64,000 nucleotides of DNA from Miniimonas arenae (GCF_006351005.1 NZ_VENP01000005.1:23527-87526); one strand, 5' to 3'. Positions 35,315 through 44,569 are shown, numbered from the stretch's first letter. Translations and numbers: made by a program. The notes: a model not told the origin generated them from the sequence alone.

Positions 35315-35383
35315 CAGGCAAGCATGCCGTCTCGGGGCGGCCGCACCGGGTCACGGCGCGGACGAAGGCGCCGCGGGCTCTTT

Positions 35384-35396
35384 GTAGGAAACCTAC
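35384..35396. promoter_or_regulatory. Palindrome upstream of fabD
   Basis: GTAGG-AAA-CCTAC, inside TTTGTAGGAAACCTACGGAG, 70-82 bases before the fabD start and overlapping the regulator stop codon. Unusually A+T-rich for the region. It could be the operator for the fatty-acid operon. Confidence 0.5.
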
Positions 35397-36574
35397 GGAG
35401 TCACCGAGGGGCGCGCGACCGGCGTCCGCCCCAGCCGGCCGACCACGAGAGCCACCTGGAGCACGAACCCCTCGCGCGCGTCCGTGGCGTCCCAGCCCGT
35501 CACCTGGGTCACCCGGCGCAGCCGGTAGCGGACCGTGTTGGGGTGCACGAACAGGGCCCGGGCGGCGGCCTCGAGCGAGCGGCCGGAGTCCAGGTAAGCA
35601 CCGAGCGTCTCCACCAGCGGGCCGGCCGCGGCCTCCAGCGGGGCGACGATCTCCTCGCGCAGCGTGCGCGCCGCCTCGGCATCGCCGCCGAGCAGCCGCT
35701 CGGGCAGCAGGTCGTGCGCGGCCGCCGGCCGCGGCGCGCCCGGCCAGCCCGGTGCGGCGGCCAGGCCCGCGAGGGCGACCCGTGCCGAGTGGCCCGCGCG
35801 CATGACGTCGTCGACCGGCGGGCCGAGCACCACCGGGCCGGGTCCGAGCAGGGGGAGCAGGGCGTCGGCCGCCGCCCGCAGCGGGCCGGGGCCGCCCATG
35901 ATGACGATGGCGCGGTTGCCGTGCAGACCGACCAGAGCGTCGCCCGCGGCCCGGCGCGCCGCGCGCCGCAGGTCCGACGCGATGCCCTCGTGCACGGGCG
36001 ACTCCACGGTCCCGACCACCGCCATCACCTGGCCTGTGCCCGCCCAGCCGAGCGTCGCGACGCGGCTGCGCAGGTTGTCGTCGTCGTCACCGCGCAGCAT
36101 CGCGTCGACCGTGAGGGCCTCGGTGCGCGCGTCCCAGGCGCCGCGGGCCTCGGCGGCCCGGGCGTAGACCTCGGCCGCGGAGAACGCGACCTCGCGGGAG
36201 TAGACGAGCACGGCCTCGCGCAGCTCCGACTCGCCCGCGGGCGTGGCGATCTCACCCGTGTGCGCCTCGACCACCTCGACGATGAGGCGGACGAGCGCGA
36301 GCGCGTGCTGCAGCGAGATGGACCGGATGAGCTCCGGCGGCGCGGCGCGGAAGATCTCGGCCGCGTTGTACGTGGTGGGCGCCGGGTTCTCGTACCAGTC
36401 GATGAACGCGGTGATGCCGGAGGAGGCCACCACGCCGATCCACGACCGGTCGTCGGCCGGGAGGGCGCGGTACCAGGCGGCCTCGGCGTCCAGGCGGCGC
36501 GTCGCGGCGGCCGTGAGCATCGCGGTGCGCTGGCGCAGGCGGGCGATCGTCTCCGGGTCGGCGCGCCTTCTCAC
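35393..36574 (-). CDS. PucR/CdaR-type regulator, probably of the fab operon (FasR-like)
   Basis: 393 aa. The C-terminal helix-turn-helix has the PucR pattern GRSLEAAARALFVHPNTVRYRLRR (split around residue 350); upstream is a GGDEF-like degenerate domain and an N-terminal helical domain beginning ETIARLRQRTAML. An equivalent gene precedes fabD in Streptomyces (FasR), so activation of fab genes is likely. GTG at 36574 is chosen because TATCCT lies six bases upstream (leaderless); another GTG 30 bases upstream at 36604 is in frame. An inverted repeat GTTGT-N9-ACAAC (36617-36635) lies upstream and may be autoregulatory. Confidence 0.85.
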   Translation of the reverse strand: MRRRADPETIARLRQRTAMLTAAATRRLDAEAAWYRALPADDRSWIGVVASSGITAFIDWYENPAPTTYNAAEIFRAAPPELIRSISLQHALALVRLIVEVVEAHTGEIATPAGESELREAVLVYSREVAFSAAEVYARAAEARGAWDARTEALTVDAMLRGDDDDNLRSRVATLGWAGTGQVMAVVGTVESPVHEGIASDLRRAARRAAGDALVGLHGNRAIVIMGGPGPLRAAADALLPLLGPGPVVLGPPVDDVMRAGHSARVALAGLAAAPGWPGAPRPAAAHDLLPERLLGGDAEAARTLREEIVAPLEAAAGPLVETLGAYLDSGRSLEAAARALFVHPNTVRYRLRRVTQVTGWDATDAREGFVLQVALVVGRLGRTPVARPSVTP

Positions 36575-36580
36575 GCGCCG

Positions 36581-36586
36581 AGGATA
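36581..36586 (-). promoter_or_regulatory. Leaderless -10 for the PucR-type gene
   Basis: TATCCT (minus strand) six bases before GTG 36574. The inverted repeat GTTGT-N9-ACAAC at 36617-36635 lies about 45-60 bases upstream of the start. Confidence 0.55.
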
Positions 36587-36753
36587 CTGCCGCCGTGTCG
36601 TCACCGGCGCCCGCCTGTTGTAGAGGAGGCACAACGACGGGTGGGCGGCGCGGCCGGGCGAGGCACGCCGTCGGGCCGGGTGCGGCCTCGGCGGACGCGG
36701 GTGCGGACGGGCAGAGCGGGGGTAGCACCCGTGCCGGTTCGCCAGGATCCCGA

Positions 36754-36759
36754 TATGGT
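36754..36759 (+). promoter_or_regulatory. Leaderless -10 for the gene at 36766
   Basis: TATGGT six bases before the ATG; no ribosome site. Confidence 0.65.
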
Positions 36760-36765
36760 CAAGAA

Positions 36766-37413
36766 ATGGCATTGATGAGCTGGTTGCGACGACTCGCCGA
36801 GCGGCACGATCCCGAGGGCGCGAAGAAGACGCTCACGCACCGCGAGACGACCCCCCGCGAGGACGAGCTGCGGGCCGTGCTCGCGGCCGACCCCAACGAC
36901 GAGGACGCGTTCGACGCGCTCGTCGAGATCGTGCGCGAGCGCGCGGACGAGGGCACGCAGCCCGACCCGCTCATCGCCGAGCACGTCGACCCGCAGGTGC
37001 GGCAGAACCACGCCGTGTGGGCGCTGGCCGAGGAGCTCGCGGGTCAGCCCCGCGCCTGGCTGCCGCTCATCGTGCTCGCCCGGCTCTCGCTCGGCTCGGA
37101 CCACGAGGCCGCGATGCGTCGGCTCAGCCTCGCGTGCGAGCGCGAGACCACCGGGCTCGCCCTCACGCACGCCGTCGCGATGCTGCGCGACGCCGGCGCC
37201 TCCGCCGAGGCGATCGCCTTCGGCGTGGCGCACTGGGAGCTCGCGAGCCGCGACGTCGAGGCCGGCCGCGAGATCGTGCTCGCCGCGCTGGAGTCCGGCC
37301 GGGTCGCCGAGGCGCGGCGCCTGCTCGACTCGCTGCTGGAGTCCTCCGGCTCGCCCCGCCTCGACGACGTCGAGGACCTCGTGGCCTACGCGGAGAAGGA
37401 GCAGCAGGCCTGA
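36766..37413 (+). CDS. Conserved helical protein of unknown function
   Basis: 215 aa, soluble, strongly helical and acidic; paired helices with Ala/Leu spacing (about residues 30-60, 80-150, 160-210) suggest a TPR-like array, but no clean TPR consensus is present. MALMSWLRRLAERH is the N-terminus. ATG at 36766 has TATGGT six bases upstream, so it is leaderless; an ATG nine bases later is also in frame. It ends before a perfect hairpin that faces aceE. Similar ORFs next to aceE occur in related actinobacteria, but I cannot name a function. Confidence 0.78.
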   Translation: MALMSWLRRLAERHDPEGAKKTLTHRETTPREDELRAVLAADPNDEDAFDALVEIVRERADEGTQPDPLIAEHVDPQVRQNHAVWALAEELAGQPRAWLPLIVLARLSLGSDHEAAMRRLSLACERETTGLALTHAVAMLRDAGASAEAIAFGVAHWELASRDVEAGREIVLAALESGRVAEARRLLDSLLESSGSPRLDDVEDLVAYAEKEQQA

Positions 37414-37442
37414 CGAACCCGCACCCGCACCAGCACGACGTA

Positions 37443-37490
37443 CGACGGCGAAGGGGCGCCTCCCGCTCGGGAGGCGCCCCTTCGCCGTCG
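37443..37490. terminator. Perfect 22-bp hairpin between convergent genes
   Basis: Arms 37443-37464 and 37469-37490 pair perfectly with loop GCTC. The outer ten pairs match the outer stem of the palindrome at 31551-31592. Probable bidirectional terminator. Confidence 0.85.
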
Positions 37491-37491
37491 T

Positions 37492-37519
37492 GTGCGTGCG
37501 ATGTGGTGCGTGCGATGTG
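37492..37519. repeat. 14-bp tandem duplication
   Basis: GTGCGTGCGATGTG occurs twice in direct succession (37492-37505, 37506-37519) between the hairpin and the aceE stop. Confidence 0.8.
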
Positions 37520-37533
37520 GTGAGCCGGGAGGC

Positions 37534-40272
37534 TCAGGCGTCCCCACCCGCGGAGCCGGTGCGACCCGCGGTCACGTCGAGCAGCTGGTAGCGCTCCACG
37601 GCCTGCGCCGGCACCGACCGGTCGATCTCGCCGCGGCGGGCGAGCGTCTGCAGCGCCTTGGCGACCAGCGAGTGGCTGTCGATGAGGAAGTGGCGCCGCA
37701 CGGCCGGGCGGGTGTCGGACAGGCCGAACCCGTCGGCGCCGAGCACCGCGTAGTCGCCGGGCACCCACTGCCGGATCTGGTCGGCCACGAGGTGGTCGTA
37801 GTCCGACGTAGCGACGAACGGGCCGCCCGCACCCTGCAGCTTCTGCGTGAGGTAGGGCACGCGCGGCTCGCGGTCGGGGTGCACGAACGCCTCCCGGTCG
37901 GCGGCCAGGGCCTCGCGGCGCAGCTCCGACCACGAGGTGACCGACCACACGCCGGCCCGCACGCCCCACTCCTCGGCGAGGATCTGGCGCGCCTCGAGCG
38001 CCCACGGCACGGCCACGCCGGAGGCGAGGAGCTGCACCTGCGGTCCCTCGCCGTCGGGCGCCGCGAGCTGGTAGATGCCGCGCAGGATGCCCTCGACGTC
38101 GACGTTCTCCGGCTCGACCGGCTGCAGCATCGGCTCGTTGTAGACCGTGAGGTAGTAGATGACGTTGCGGTCGCGCTCGCCGGGCAGGAGGCCCTGCGCG
38201 CCGTCGGGGCCGTACATCCGCTCGATGCCGTCGCGCACGATGTGCCGGATCTCGTACCCGTAGGCCGGGTCGTAGTGCACCACGGCGTGGTTCGTCCCCG
38301 CCAGCAGGGGCGAGTGGCCGTCGGCGTGCTGGAGGCCCTCGCCGGTCAGCGTGGTCCGTCCGGCCGTGGCGCCGATGAGGAAGCCGCGGGTCATCTGGTC
38401 CCCGGCCGCCCAGAACTGGTCGCCCGTGCGCTGGAAGCCGAACATCGAGTAGTAGATGTAGAACGGCACGAGGACCTCGCCGTGCGTGGCGTAGGACGTG
38501 CCGACGGCCTGGAACGCGGAGGCCGAGCCGGCCTCGTTGATCCCGGTGTGCATGATCTGCCCGGCCTCGGCCTCCTTGTAGCTCAGCATGAGCTCGCGGT
38601 CCACCGGGAGGTAGTTCTGGCCGAGGGTGTTGAAGATCTTCGCGCTCGGGAAGATCGAGTCCAGGCCGAAGGTGCGGGCCTCGTCGGGGATGATCGGCAC
38701 GATCCGGCGGCCGAACTCCTTGTCCTTGATGAGGTCCTTGAACAGCCGGACGAACGCCATCGTGGTGGCGACCTCCTGCTGGCCCGAGCCCTTCGCGAGC
38801 AGCGCGTAGGTCTTCTCGCCGGGCAGCGTGACGGGCTTGTGCTCCGGGCGGCGCTCGGGCACGAAGCCGCCGAGCGTGCGCCGGCGCTCCATCATGTACT
38901 CGATCTCCGGCGCCTCGAAGCCGGGGTGGAAGTACGGCGGGAGGTAAGGGTTCTCCTCCAGCTGGGCGTCCGTGAGCGGGATGTCGAGCGCGTCGCGCAG
39001 GAGCTTGGCGTCCTCCGGCTTGAGCTTCTTCATCTGGTGGGTCGCGTTGCGCGCCGCGAAGTGCGGGCCGAGGCCGTAGCCCTTCACGGTGTGCGCGAGG
39101 ATCACCGTGGGCGCGCCGACGTGCGACGTCGCGGCCTTGTAGGCGGCGTAGATCTTGCGCGTGTCGTGGCCGCCGCGCTTCATCGCCCAGATGGTGTCGT
39201 CGGACAGGTCCGCGACCATCTCCTTGGTGCGCGGGTCGCGCCCGAAGAAGTGCTCGCGGATGAACGCACCCGACTCCGCCTTGAAGGTCTGGTAGTCGCC
39301 GTCGGTCGTGGTGGACATGAGGTCGACGAGCGCGCCGTCGGTGTCCTTGGCAAGCAGGTCGTCCCACTCGCGGCCCCACACGACCTTGATGACGTTCCAG
39401 CCGGCGCCGCGGAAGAAGCCCTCGAGCTCGGTGATGATGCTGCCGTTGCCACGGACCGGGCCGTCGAGGCGCTGCAGGTTGCAGTTGACCACGAACGTGA
39501 GGTTGTCCAGCTTCTGGTTCGCGGCGACGTGCAGGAGACCGCGCGACTCCGGCTCGTCCATCTCGCCGTCGCCGAGGAAGGCCCAGACGCGCTGCTCGGA
39601 GGTGTCCTTGATGCCGCGCAGGTGCAGGTAGCGGTTCGTCCACGCCTGGTAGATCGCACCCGAGGGGCCCAGACCCATCGAGACGGTGGGGAACTCCCAG
39701 AAGTCCGGCATGAGCCGGGGGTGCGGGTAGGACGGCAGGCCGCCCGCGGGGTGGGAGAGCTCCTGGCGGAAGCCGTCGAGGCGGTCCGCGGACAAACGGC
39801 CCTCGAGGAACGCGCGGGCGTACATGCCGGGGGAGGCGTGCCCCTGGAAGTAGACGGAGTCGCCGCCGCCGGGGTGGTCCTTGCCGCGGAAGAAGTGGTT
39901 GAGGCCGACCTCGTAGAGCGTGGCCACCGACGCGTAGGAGGAGATGTGGCCGCCGACGGCGACCCCCGGGCGCTGCGCCCGCGTCACCATGACGGCGGAG
40001 TTCCACCGCAGGTAGTCGCGGTAGCGGTTCTCGATCTCCTCGTCGCCGGGGAACTCGGGCTCGTCCTCGGGGTCGATCGTGTTGATGTGCGGGGTCGTCA
40101 CGACGCCGGGGACCTGGAGGCCACGCTGCGTCGCGTGTCCCAGGACGGCGTGCACGACGTCGGCGGCGTGGTCCTCACCGCGGGCGTGGACGAGGGCGTC
40201 GAGCGATTCGATCCACTCCTGGCGCTCCTCGGCGTCGTCGGCGTCGAGCGAGACGGAGTCGGCTGTGGTCAC
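37534..40272 (-). CDS. aceE: Pyruvate dehydrogenase E1 component, homodimeric
   Basis: 912-aa ThDP-dependent subunit that decarboxylates pyruvate and passes the acetyl group to the E2 lipoyl domains. ThDP site: [12 protein letters not shown] ... NCNLQ. Other marks: [30 protein letters not shown] and the transketolase-like central domain [18 protein letters not shown]. Length fits AceE. GTG at 40272 is chosen for AAGGAG nine bases upstream; an ATG at 40293 would place that site inside the gene. aceF and lpd are not in the window. Supplies acetyl-CoA. DUF3052 and AhpE-like genes lie divergently, as beside aceE in mycobacteria. Confidence 0.96.
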   Translation of the reverse strand: MTTADSVSLDADDAEERQEWIESLDALVHARGEDHAADVVHAVLGHATQRGLQVPGVVTTPHINTIDPEDEPEFPGDEEIENRYRDYLRWNSAVMVTRAQRPGVAVGGHISSYASVATLYEVGLNHFFRGKDHPGGGDSVYFQGHASPGMYARAFLEGRLSADRLDGFRQELSHPAGGLPSYPHPRLMPDFWEFPTVSMGLGPSGAIYQAWTNRYLHLRGIKDTSEQRVWAFLGDGEMDEPESRGLLHVAANQKLDNLTFVVNCNLQRLDGPVRGNGSIITELEGFFRGAGWNVIKVVWGREWDDLLAKDTDGALVDLMSTTTDGDYQTFKAESGAFIREHFFGRDPRTKEMVADLSDDTIWAMKRGGHDTRKIYAAYKAATSHVGAPTVILAHTVKGYGLGPHFAARNATHQMKKLKPEDAKLLRDALDIPLTDAQLEENPYLPPYFHPGFEAPEIEYMMERRRTLGGFVPERRPEHKPVTLPGEKTYALLAKGSGQQEVATTMAFVRLFKDLIKDKEFGRRIVPIIPDEARTFGLDSIFPSAKIFNTLGQNYLPVDRELMLSYKEAEAGQIMHTGINEAGSASAFQAVGTSYATHGEVLVPFYIYYSMFGFQRTGDQFWAAGDQMTRGFLIGATAGRTTLTGEGLQHADGHSPLLAGTNHAVVHYDPAYGYEIRHIVRDGIERMYGPDGAQGLLPGERDRNVIYYLTVYNEPMLQPVEPENVDVEGILRGIYQLAAPDGEGPQVQLLASGVAVPWALEARQILAEEWGVRAGVWSVTSWSELRREALAADREAFVHPDREPRVPYLTQKLQGAGGPFVATSDYDHLVADQIRQWVPGDYAVLGADGFGLSDTRPAVRRHFLIDSHSLVAKALQTLARRGEIDRSVPAQAVERYQLLDVTAGRTGSAGGDA

Positions 40273-40573
40273 AGACGTGCGCTCCTTCAGCATCAGGGCC
40301 CGCGCGCGTGGCAGGGGCCGCCATCGGACCCGTGAGTACCGGGCCTGCGGGCGCGGGACCGCGTGGGTCAAGCGCCTTGCACAGCCTATCCAGCGCGGGA
40401 CGGCCGCGCGGGCTGGCAACCGGGGCCCGGCGGCCCGACGGCGCGTTCCCACCTGCGCGAAGGGCGCGTGCGGGCGGTAGTCTCGCGGGCACACCCTGCT
40501 GGACACGGCGCGGTGGCGTGACGAACACCACCGTGACGCACGGCATGACCTCCATCACGAAGGGACAGAAGGC
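40273..40573. promoter_or_regulatory. aceE-DUF3052 divergent intergenic region
   Basis: 301 bases without a gene. A possible -10 TAGTCT (40478-40483) faces the DUF3052 gene. On the minus strand TTGACC (40371-40366) looks like an aceE -35 but no well-placed -10 follows. I see no operator-like repeat. Confidence 0.4.
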
Positions 40574-40996
40574 GTGGCATCGACCAGCGACCCGGGCGTC
40601 GAGGGCACCCGGTTCGGGTTCCGCACCGGGCAGGTGATCCAGGAGTGGGGCTACGACGACGACGTCGACGAGGACGTCCGTGACGCGCTCGAGGGACTCG
40701 GGATCGAGCTCGTCGACGAGGACTACGGCGACGTCACGGACTCCGCCATCGTGTGGTGGCGCTCGGGCGACGGCGACTCCACCGACCTCGAGGACCTGCT
40801 CGTCGACGTCTCGAGCGCGCTCGACGACGGCGGCCTGATCTGGGTGCTCGTGCCCAAGGCGGGTGCGCACGGCCATGTCCGCCCCGCGGAGATCGGCGAG
40901 GCCGCGCGCACCGCGGGCCTGCAGACCACCACCTCGATCGCGGCCGCGCCCGCCTGGCTCGGGGTGCGCCTCGTCGCCAAGGGTCGCGGGCGCTGA
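40574..40996 (+). CDS. DUF3052-family protein
   Basis: 140 aa, acidic, soluble. [19 protein letters not shown], then [22 protein letters not shown] and [10 protein letters not shown], are diagnostic of DUF3052, an actinobacterial family beside aceE (Rv2239c in M. tuberculosis). The fold looks like a degenerate methyltransferase-type Rossmann domain, without a visible cofactor motif. GTG at 40574 has GAAGGGA upstream. The stop codon overlaps the apparent CTG start of the peroxiredoxin gene. Confidence 0.88.
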   Translation: MASTSDPGVEGTRFGFRTGQVIQEWGYDDDVDEDVRDALEGLGIELVDEDYGDVTDSAIVWWRSGDGDSTDLEDLLVDVSSALDDGGLIWVLVPKAGAHGHVRPAEIGEAARTAGLQTTTSIAAAPAWLGVRLVAKGRGR

Positions 40997-41478
40997 CGCC
41001 GCCGCTGACGAGGGCGCCCTCGTTCACGCTGGCGCTGCCCTACGGCGCCGCGCTGACGGAGCGCGACCTGCGCGGCCGGCCCGCGCTCCTGCTGTTCGTG
41101 CCGGGCGCCTTCACGCCCGTGTGCACGCGCGAGGTGGTCGCGCATGCCGCGGCGTTCGGCGCTCCCGCGTCGGCCACGACTCCGCGCCCGGTCCCACCCG
41201 TCCGCCTCGTCGTCGTCTCGTGCGACTCGCCCGCCACGCTCGCCGCGTGGCGCACCGCGCTCGAGCTGCCCGACGGCGTCGACCTCGCCTCGGACTTCTG
41301 GCCGCACGGCGCGGTCACGACCGCGTTCGGCGCCTTCGACGAGGTCCGTGGCACACCGCGTCGGCGCACCGTGCTGCTCGACGGTGTGGGTACGGTCCGG
41401 TGGACCACGACCAGCCCCGGCGGGGTCGAGCGCGACGTGGCCGAGGCGCAGCGCGCCGTCGCCGCGCTCGCGAGGTAG
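40993..41478 (+). CDS. ahpE: AhpE-like peroxiredoxin with apparent CTG start
   Basis: 161 aa if read from CTG. The thioredoxin-fold peroxidase core is clear: [17 protein letters not shown] with peroxidatic cysteine and the preceding Pro/Thr, then [14 protein letters not shown] and [13 protein letters not shown]. No ATG, GTG or TTG occurs in frame between 40756 and the conserved core; the first frame-compatible start is CTG 40993, overlapping the DUF3052 stop as CTGA, with AAGGG nine bases upstream. No extra resolving cysteine is obvious, so 1-Cys or AhpE-type. Reduces peroxides. Gene order aceE-DUF3052-ahpE matches mycobacteria. Confidence 0.82.
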   Translation: MTPPLTRAPSFTLALPYGAALTERDLRGRPALLLFVPGAFTPVCTREVVAHAAAFGAPASATTPRPVPPVRLVVVSCDSPATLAAWRTALELPDGVDLASDFWPHGAVTTAFGAFDEVRGTPRRRTVLLDGVGTVRWTTTSPGGVERDVAEAQRAVAALAR

Positions 41479-41481
41479 CGT
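41476..41481 (+). promoter_or_regulatory. Leaderless -10 for the CPBP protease gene
   Basis: TAGCGT six bases before GTG 41488; its TAG is also the stop codon of the peroxiredoxin gene. Confidence 0.55.
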
Positions 41482-41487
41482 GCCAGC

Positions 41488-42618
41488 GTGAGCGTCCCCG
41501 TCCTCCCGCCCGGCGACCGCCCGCTCCCCGCGTTCCCCGAGCCGACACGCAAGGTTCGCTCGGGCGCCGCAGCCGGCGCACCGGTCGGCGACGCCGCGAC
41601 GCCGTACGAGCGGCTGCCCCGGACCCTCGCGCGCTGGTCGTGGTGGCGGATGCTGCTGGCCCTGGTCGCCGCGGGCGGCCTGTTCGTGGCGCTGCAGACG
41701 CCCGTGTTCGGCGTCGGGCTCATGCTGTCGGTACTGCGCGGGGACGTGCAGCTCACCGACGCGGGCTTGTTCGACTGGCTGAACCGGCTGGTCACCCTGG
41801 ACGCGGCGCGGCCGCTCGACCTCGCGATCACGCTGCTCTCGCTCGGCGTCATCATCCCGAGCGTCTACCTGGGGCTGCGGATCGTGGGGTTCGTGCCGAC
41901 GGGACACGTCGCCTCGGTCGCCTACCGGCTGCGGTGGGGCTGGCTGCGCCGGTGCGCGCTCGTCGCCGGCGCGACGATCGTCGTCTCGCTCGGCGGCAGC
42001 CTGCTGCTCTCGCTCGCGTTCGGCGAGGAGCTCACGCCGGCCTGGACACCCTGGCCCACGCTCGTGGCGAGCGTGCTAGTCGTCGTGCTGCTCGTGCCGT
42101 TCCAGGCCGCTGCCGAGGAGTACGCGTTCCGCGGGCTTCTGGTGCAGGCGCTCGGCTCCTGGCTGCCGCGGCGCTGGTGGTCCCGCGTGCTCGTCGTGGT
42201 GATCCCGACCGCGCTGTTCGTCGCGGGGCACGTGTACGACCCGTGGGGGCTGGCCGACGTCGGGACGTTCGCGCTCGCCGCGATGTGGCTCACGCTGCGC
42301 ACCGGGGGCCTCGAGGCGGCCATCGCGCTGCACGTCGCGAACAACGTGGGCATCTTCCTCATGCTCGCCTCGGGCGTGCTGGGCTCGACGGCGCAGTCCG
42401 ACGAGGGCGGCTCGCTCACCGGGGTGCTCATCACCGCGATCACGTCGTTCCTCTACTGCTGGGTAGTCGAGGTGCTCGCGAACCGCACCGGGCTGCAGCG
42501 CCGCTCGCCGTGGCCGGAGCACGGCGCGACAATGCCGCTGCCCGTCCCGGTGCCGCCGCCGTACGTGGCTGCTCCCGCGCCCGTCGCCGCGGCGGGGTAC
42601 CCAATGCGCGACCGTTAG
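41488..42618 (+). CDS. CPBP-family intramembrane metalloprotease (CAAX protease/bacteriocin-processing type)
   Basis: 376 aa with about eight membrane helices after a 50-residue cytoplasmic N-terminus. Active-site motifs: [11 protein letters not shown] (EExxxR), FVAGHVYDP (second metal histidine), and ALHVANN (third). The C-terminal ~40 residues are Pro/Ala/Val-rich. GTG at 41488 follows TAGCGT by six bases, suggesting a leaderless transcript in addition to read-through from ahpE. The substrate is unknown. tRNA-Val follows 14 bases after the stop. Confidence 0.88.
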   Translation: MSVPVLPPGDRPLPAFPEPTRKVRSGAAAGAPVGDAATPYERLPRTLARWSWWRMLLALVAAGGLFVALQTPVFGVGLMLSVLRGDVQLTDAGLFDWLNRLVTLDAARPLDLAITLLSLGVIIPSVYLGLRIVGFVPTGHVASVAYRLRWGWLRRCALVAGATIVVSLGGSLLLSLAFGEELTPAWTPWPTLVASVLVVVLLVPFQAAAEEYAFRGLLVQALGSWLPRRWWSRVLVVVIPTALFVAGHVYDPWGLADVGTFALAAMWLTLRTGGLEAAIALHVANNVGIFLMLASGVLGSTAQSDEGGSLTGVLITAITSFLYCWVVEVLANRTGLQRRSPWPEHGATMPLPVPVPPPYVAAPAPVAAAGYPMRDR

Positions 42619-42632
42619 GCTGGTCCGCCGTC

Positions 42633-42706
42633 GGGCCTATAGCTCAGCTGGTCAGAGCGCCGCGCTTACACCGCGGAGGTCGAGGGTTCGAGCCCCTCTG
42701 GGCCCA
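42633..42706 (+). tRNA. tRNA-Val (TAC)
   Basis: 74 nt. Acceptor GGGCCTA pairs with TGGGCCC (one G-U); D-arm TAGCTCAGCTGGTCAGAGC; anticodon TAC at 42667-42669 in CTTACAC; T-arm GAGGGTTCGAGCCCCTC; discriminator A followed by CC. I found no second copy of its 3' end in the window, so no sign of integration here. Confidence 0.97.
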
Positions 42707-42786
42707 CCGGCGCAAGACCCGGGCGGTTCGCCCCTCGCCACGCTCGCGTTCGCAGGGTCCACACACACCGTCGGCGAGGAGACGCC

Positions 42787-44043
42787 ATGGCCGCCACGTC
42801 AACGCCGTCGTCGGTCGACCACGTGTCCACTCGGAGGTGGGACGCCTGCGCGAGGTGCTGGTGTGCGCGCCGGGGCTCGACCACGAGCGTCTCACGCCGA
42901 GCAACTCTGACGACCTGCTCTTCGACGACGTGCTGTGGGTCGAGGCGGCGCAGCGGGACCACCTCGACTTCGTGGACAAGCTGACGGACCGCGGTGTTGA
43001 GGTCATGGAGCTTCACGACCTGCTGGCGCAGACGCTGGCGCTTGCTGAGGCGAAGGCATGGTTCCTGGATCGCGCGGTCGTGCCCAACAAAGTCGGTCTG
43101 GGTCTCGTGGAAGGTACCCGCGCCTACCTCAACTCCCTCTCCGAGCGCGAGCTTGCGCGCTTCGTCGTGGGTGGCCTCGCGACGACGGATCTGCCCGCCG
43201 ACTACCGCGCCGACTACGCCACCGTCGAACGCGAGTCGACCGGCGGGTCCGAGTTCCTGCTACCGCCGCTGCCCACCCTCTACACGCGGGACACCACCTG
43301 CTGGATGTGAGGCGGCGTGACGCTGAACCCGCTGTACTGGCCGGCGCGCCAGGACGAGACCCTGCTGATGACGGCGATCTACACGTTCCACCCGGAGTAC
43401 CGGGACTCGAGGGTGTGGTGGGGCGATCCGGAGCAGGACTGGGTGCAGGCCACGCTCGAGGGCGGCGACGTCATGCCCGTCGGCAACGCGACCGTCCTCG
43501 TGGGCATGAGCGAGAGGACCTCGCGGCAGGCGATCACGCAGCTCGCGAGGGCGCTGTTCGACGCCGGGGCTGCGGAACGGGTCGTCGTGGCGGGGATGCC
43601 CCGGTTTCGCGCCGCGATGCACCTCGACACCGTGTTCACGTTCGCCGACCGGGATCTGGTCACCGTGCACCCCGCGATCGTCGACGGCATCCACGCGTTC
43701 ACCTTGCGTCCCTCGGACACAGCACCCGGCGTGGAGGTCACGGACGAGGGCGACACCGCCTTCGTCGACGTGGTGGCCCGCGCGCTCGAGCTGCCCACGC
43801 TGCGCGTCGTGACGACGGCGGGCGACGTCTACGCATCGGAGCGCCAGGGTTGGGACTCCGGGGAACAACGCCATCGCCGTCGAGCCCGGCGTCGTGTTCA
43901 CCTACGACCGGAACACCTTGACCAACGCCGCGCTGCGCCGGGCCGGCGTCGAGGTGATCACCATCGTCGGCGCCGAGCTGGGCCGGGGCAGCGGGGGCGG
44001 TCACTGCATGACCTGCCCGATCGCTCGGGACCCGCTGGACTGA
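42787..44043 (+). pseudogene. arcA: Arginine deiminase gene broken by three lesions
   Basis: ATG at 42787 (GAGGAGA upstream) starts [13 protein letters not shown]. (1) Two extra bases, TC at 42826-42827, shift the frame before [12 protein letters not shown]. (2) TGA at 43308-43310 replaces the tyrosine codon expected in CWMYGGV, in frame. (3) GGGG at 43860-43863 has one G too many; dropping it restores [17 protein letters not shown] through TGA 44041. The corrected protein is a full [41 protein letters not shown] and [12 protein letters not shown] with the catalytic Cys. It would have converted arginine to citrulline. No arcB or arcC nearby. Confidence 0.93.
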
Positions 44044-44071
44044 CCCGCCTGCGCTCGCCGCCCTGGCGAGG

Positions 44072-44245
44072 TCAGCGCCTGAAGAGGCGAGCCAGGAAGC
44101 CGGTCGGGGTGCTCTGCGAGGCGGTGCAGGCATGTCCGGCGCACCACTGCGCGGCCGGGACGGTGCGCCTGACGTCGGCGACGTGCTGGCCGCAACCGGC
44201 CCACGTGGTCTTCCCACAGGTTCGACAGGTGACGGCGCGGCACAT
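44072..44245 (-). CDS. 57-aa cysteine-rich (zinc-ribbon-like) protein
   Basis: Starts ATG 44245 with GAAGGAG upstream and ends at 44072. Six cysteines: [18 protein letters not shown] at the N-terminus and WCAGHAC near residue 38, a probable zinc-binding arrangement; the tail [10 protein letters not shown] is amphipathic and basic. Small actinobacterial proteins with the [20 protein letters not shown] pattern occur near CsoR-type regulators and rhodaneses; their role is unknown. It lies 46 bases downstream of the CsoR-family gene in the same direction, so it is probably the third gene of that operon. Its stop faces the arcA relic. Confidence 0.8.
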   Translation of the reverse strand: MCRAVTCRTCGKTTWAGCGQHVADVRRTVPAAQWCAGHACTASQSTPTGFLARLFRR

Positions 44246-44290
44246 GGGGGCTCCTTCGGAGGAGGTCGGGTGGCGGGTGGGCGTGACGAG

Positions 44291-44569
44291 TCAGGCGAGC
44301 GTGAGGAAGAGCTTCTCGAGTTCCTCGGTGGTGAGGCCGTCGACCTCGCGCTCACCGTCGGGCGACGCGACGCAGTCCTTCATGGCGGTCGCGATGATGG
44401 TGAACCCCGCCCGGTCGAGCGCGGCGGACACGGCCGCGAGCTGGGTGACCACGTCGCGGCACGAGCCGCCGTTCTCGACCGCGTCGATCACGGCGTTGAG
44501 CTGCCCGCGGGCGCGCCGCAGGCGGTTGAGGGCGCGACGCTGAGCGTCAGGATCAGGGCTGGAAGGCAC
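44291..44569 (-). CDS. CsoR/CstR-family (DUF156) repressor, probably sulfur-sensing
   Basis: 92 aa, all-helical. [20 protein letters not shown], then [16 protein letters not shown] and IATAMKDCV fit the CsoR/RcnR family. The two family cysteines are 29 residues apart as in CsoR (Cys36/Cys65), but the histidine expected four positions before the second cysteine is alanine. Loss of that Cu(I) ligand with both cysteines kept is the CstR (persulfide-sensing) pattern, and the preceding gene is a CoA-disulfide-reductase/rhodanese. GTG at 44569 has GGAG upstream and lies inside the end of that gene (17-base overlap). A CsoR-type operator is at 46353-46368. Confidence 0.85.
   Translation of the reverse strand: MPSSPDPDAQRRALNRLRRARGQLNAVIDAVENGGSCRDVVTQLAAVSAALDRAGFTIIATAMKDCVASPDGEREVDGLTTEELEKLFLTLA

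Noticed and set aside
37492..40335. 947-residue open frame on the + strand opposite aceE
   Set aside because: Arg/Val/His-rich composition and no motifs; the minus strand encodes a clear AceE. It is a G+C-driven antisense shadow.
42633..42706. tRNA-Val as an integration site for a mobile island with arcA and the sulfur genes
   Set aside because: No duplicate of the tRNA 3' end, integrase or transposase was found in the window.
43308..43310. TGA in arcA as selenocysteine
   Set aside because: The position is a conserved tyrosine, no bacterial SECIS-like hairpin follows, and two other lesions are present.
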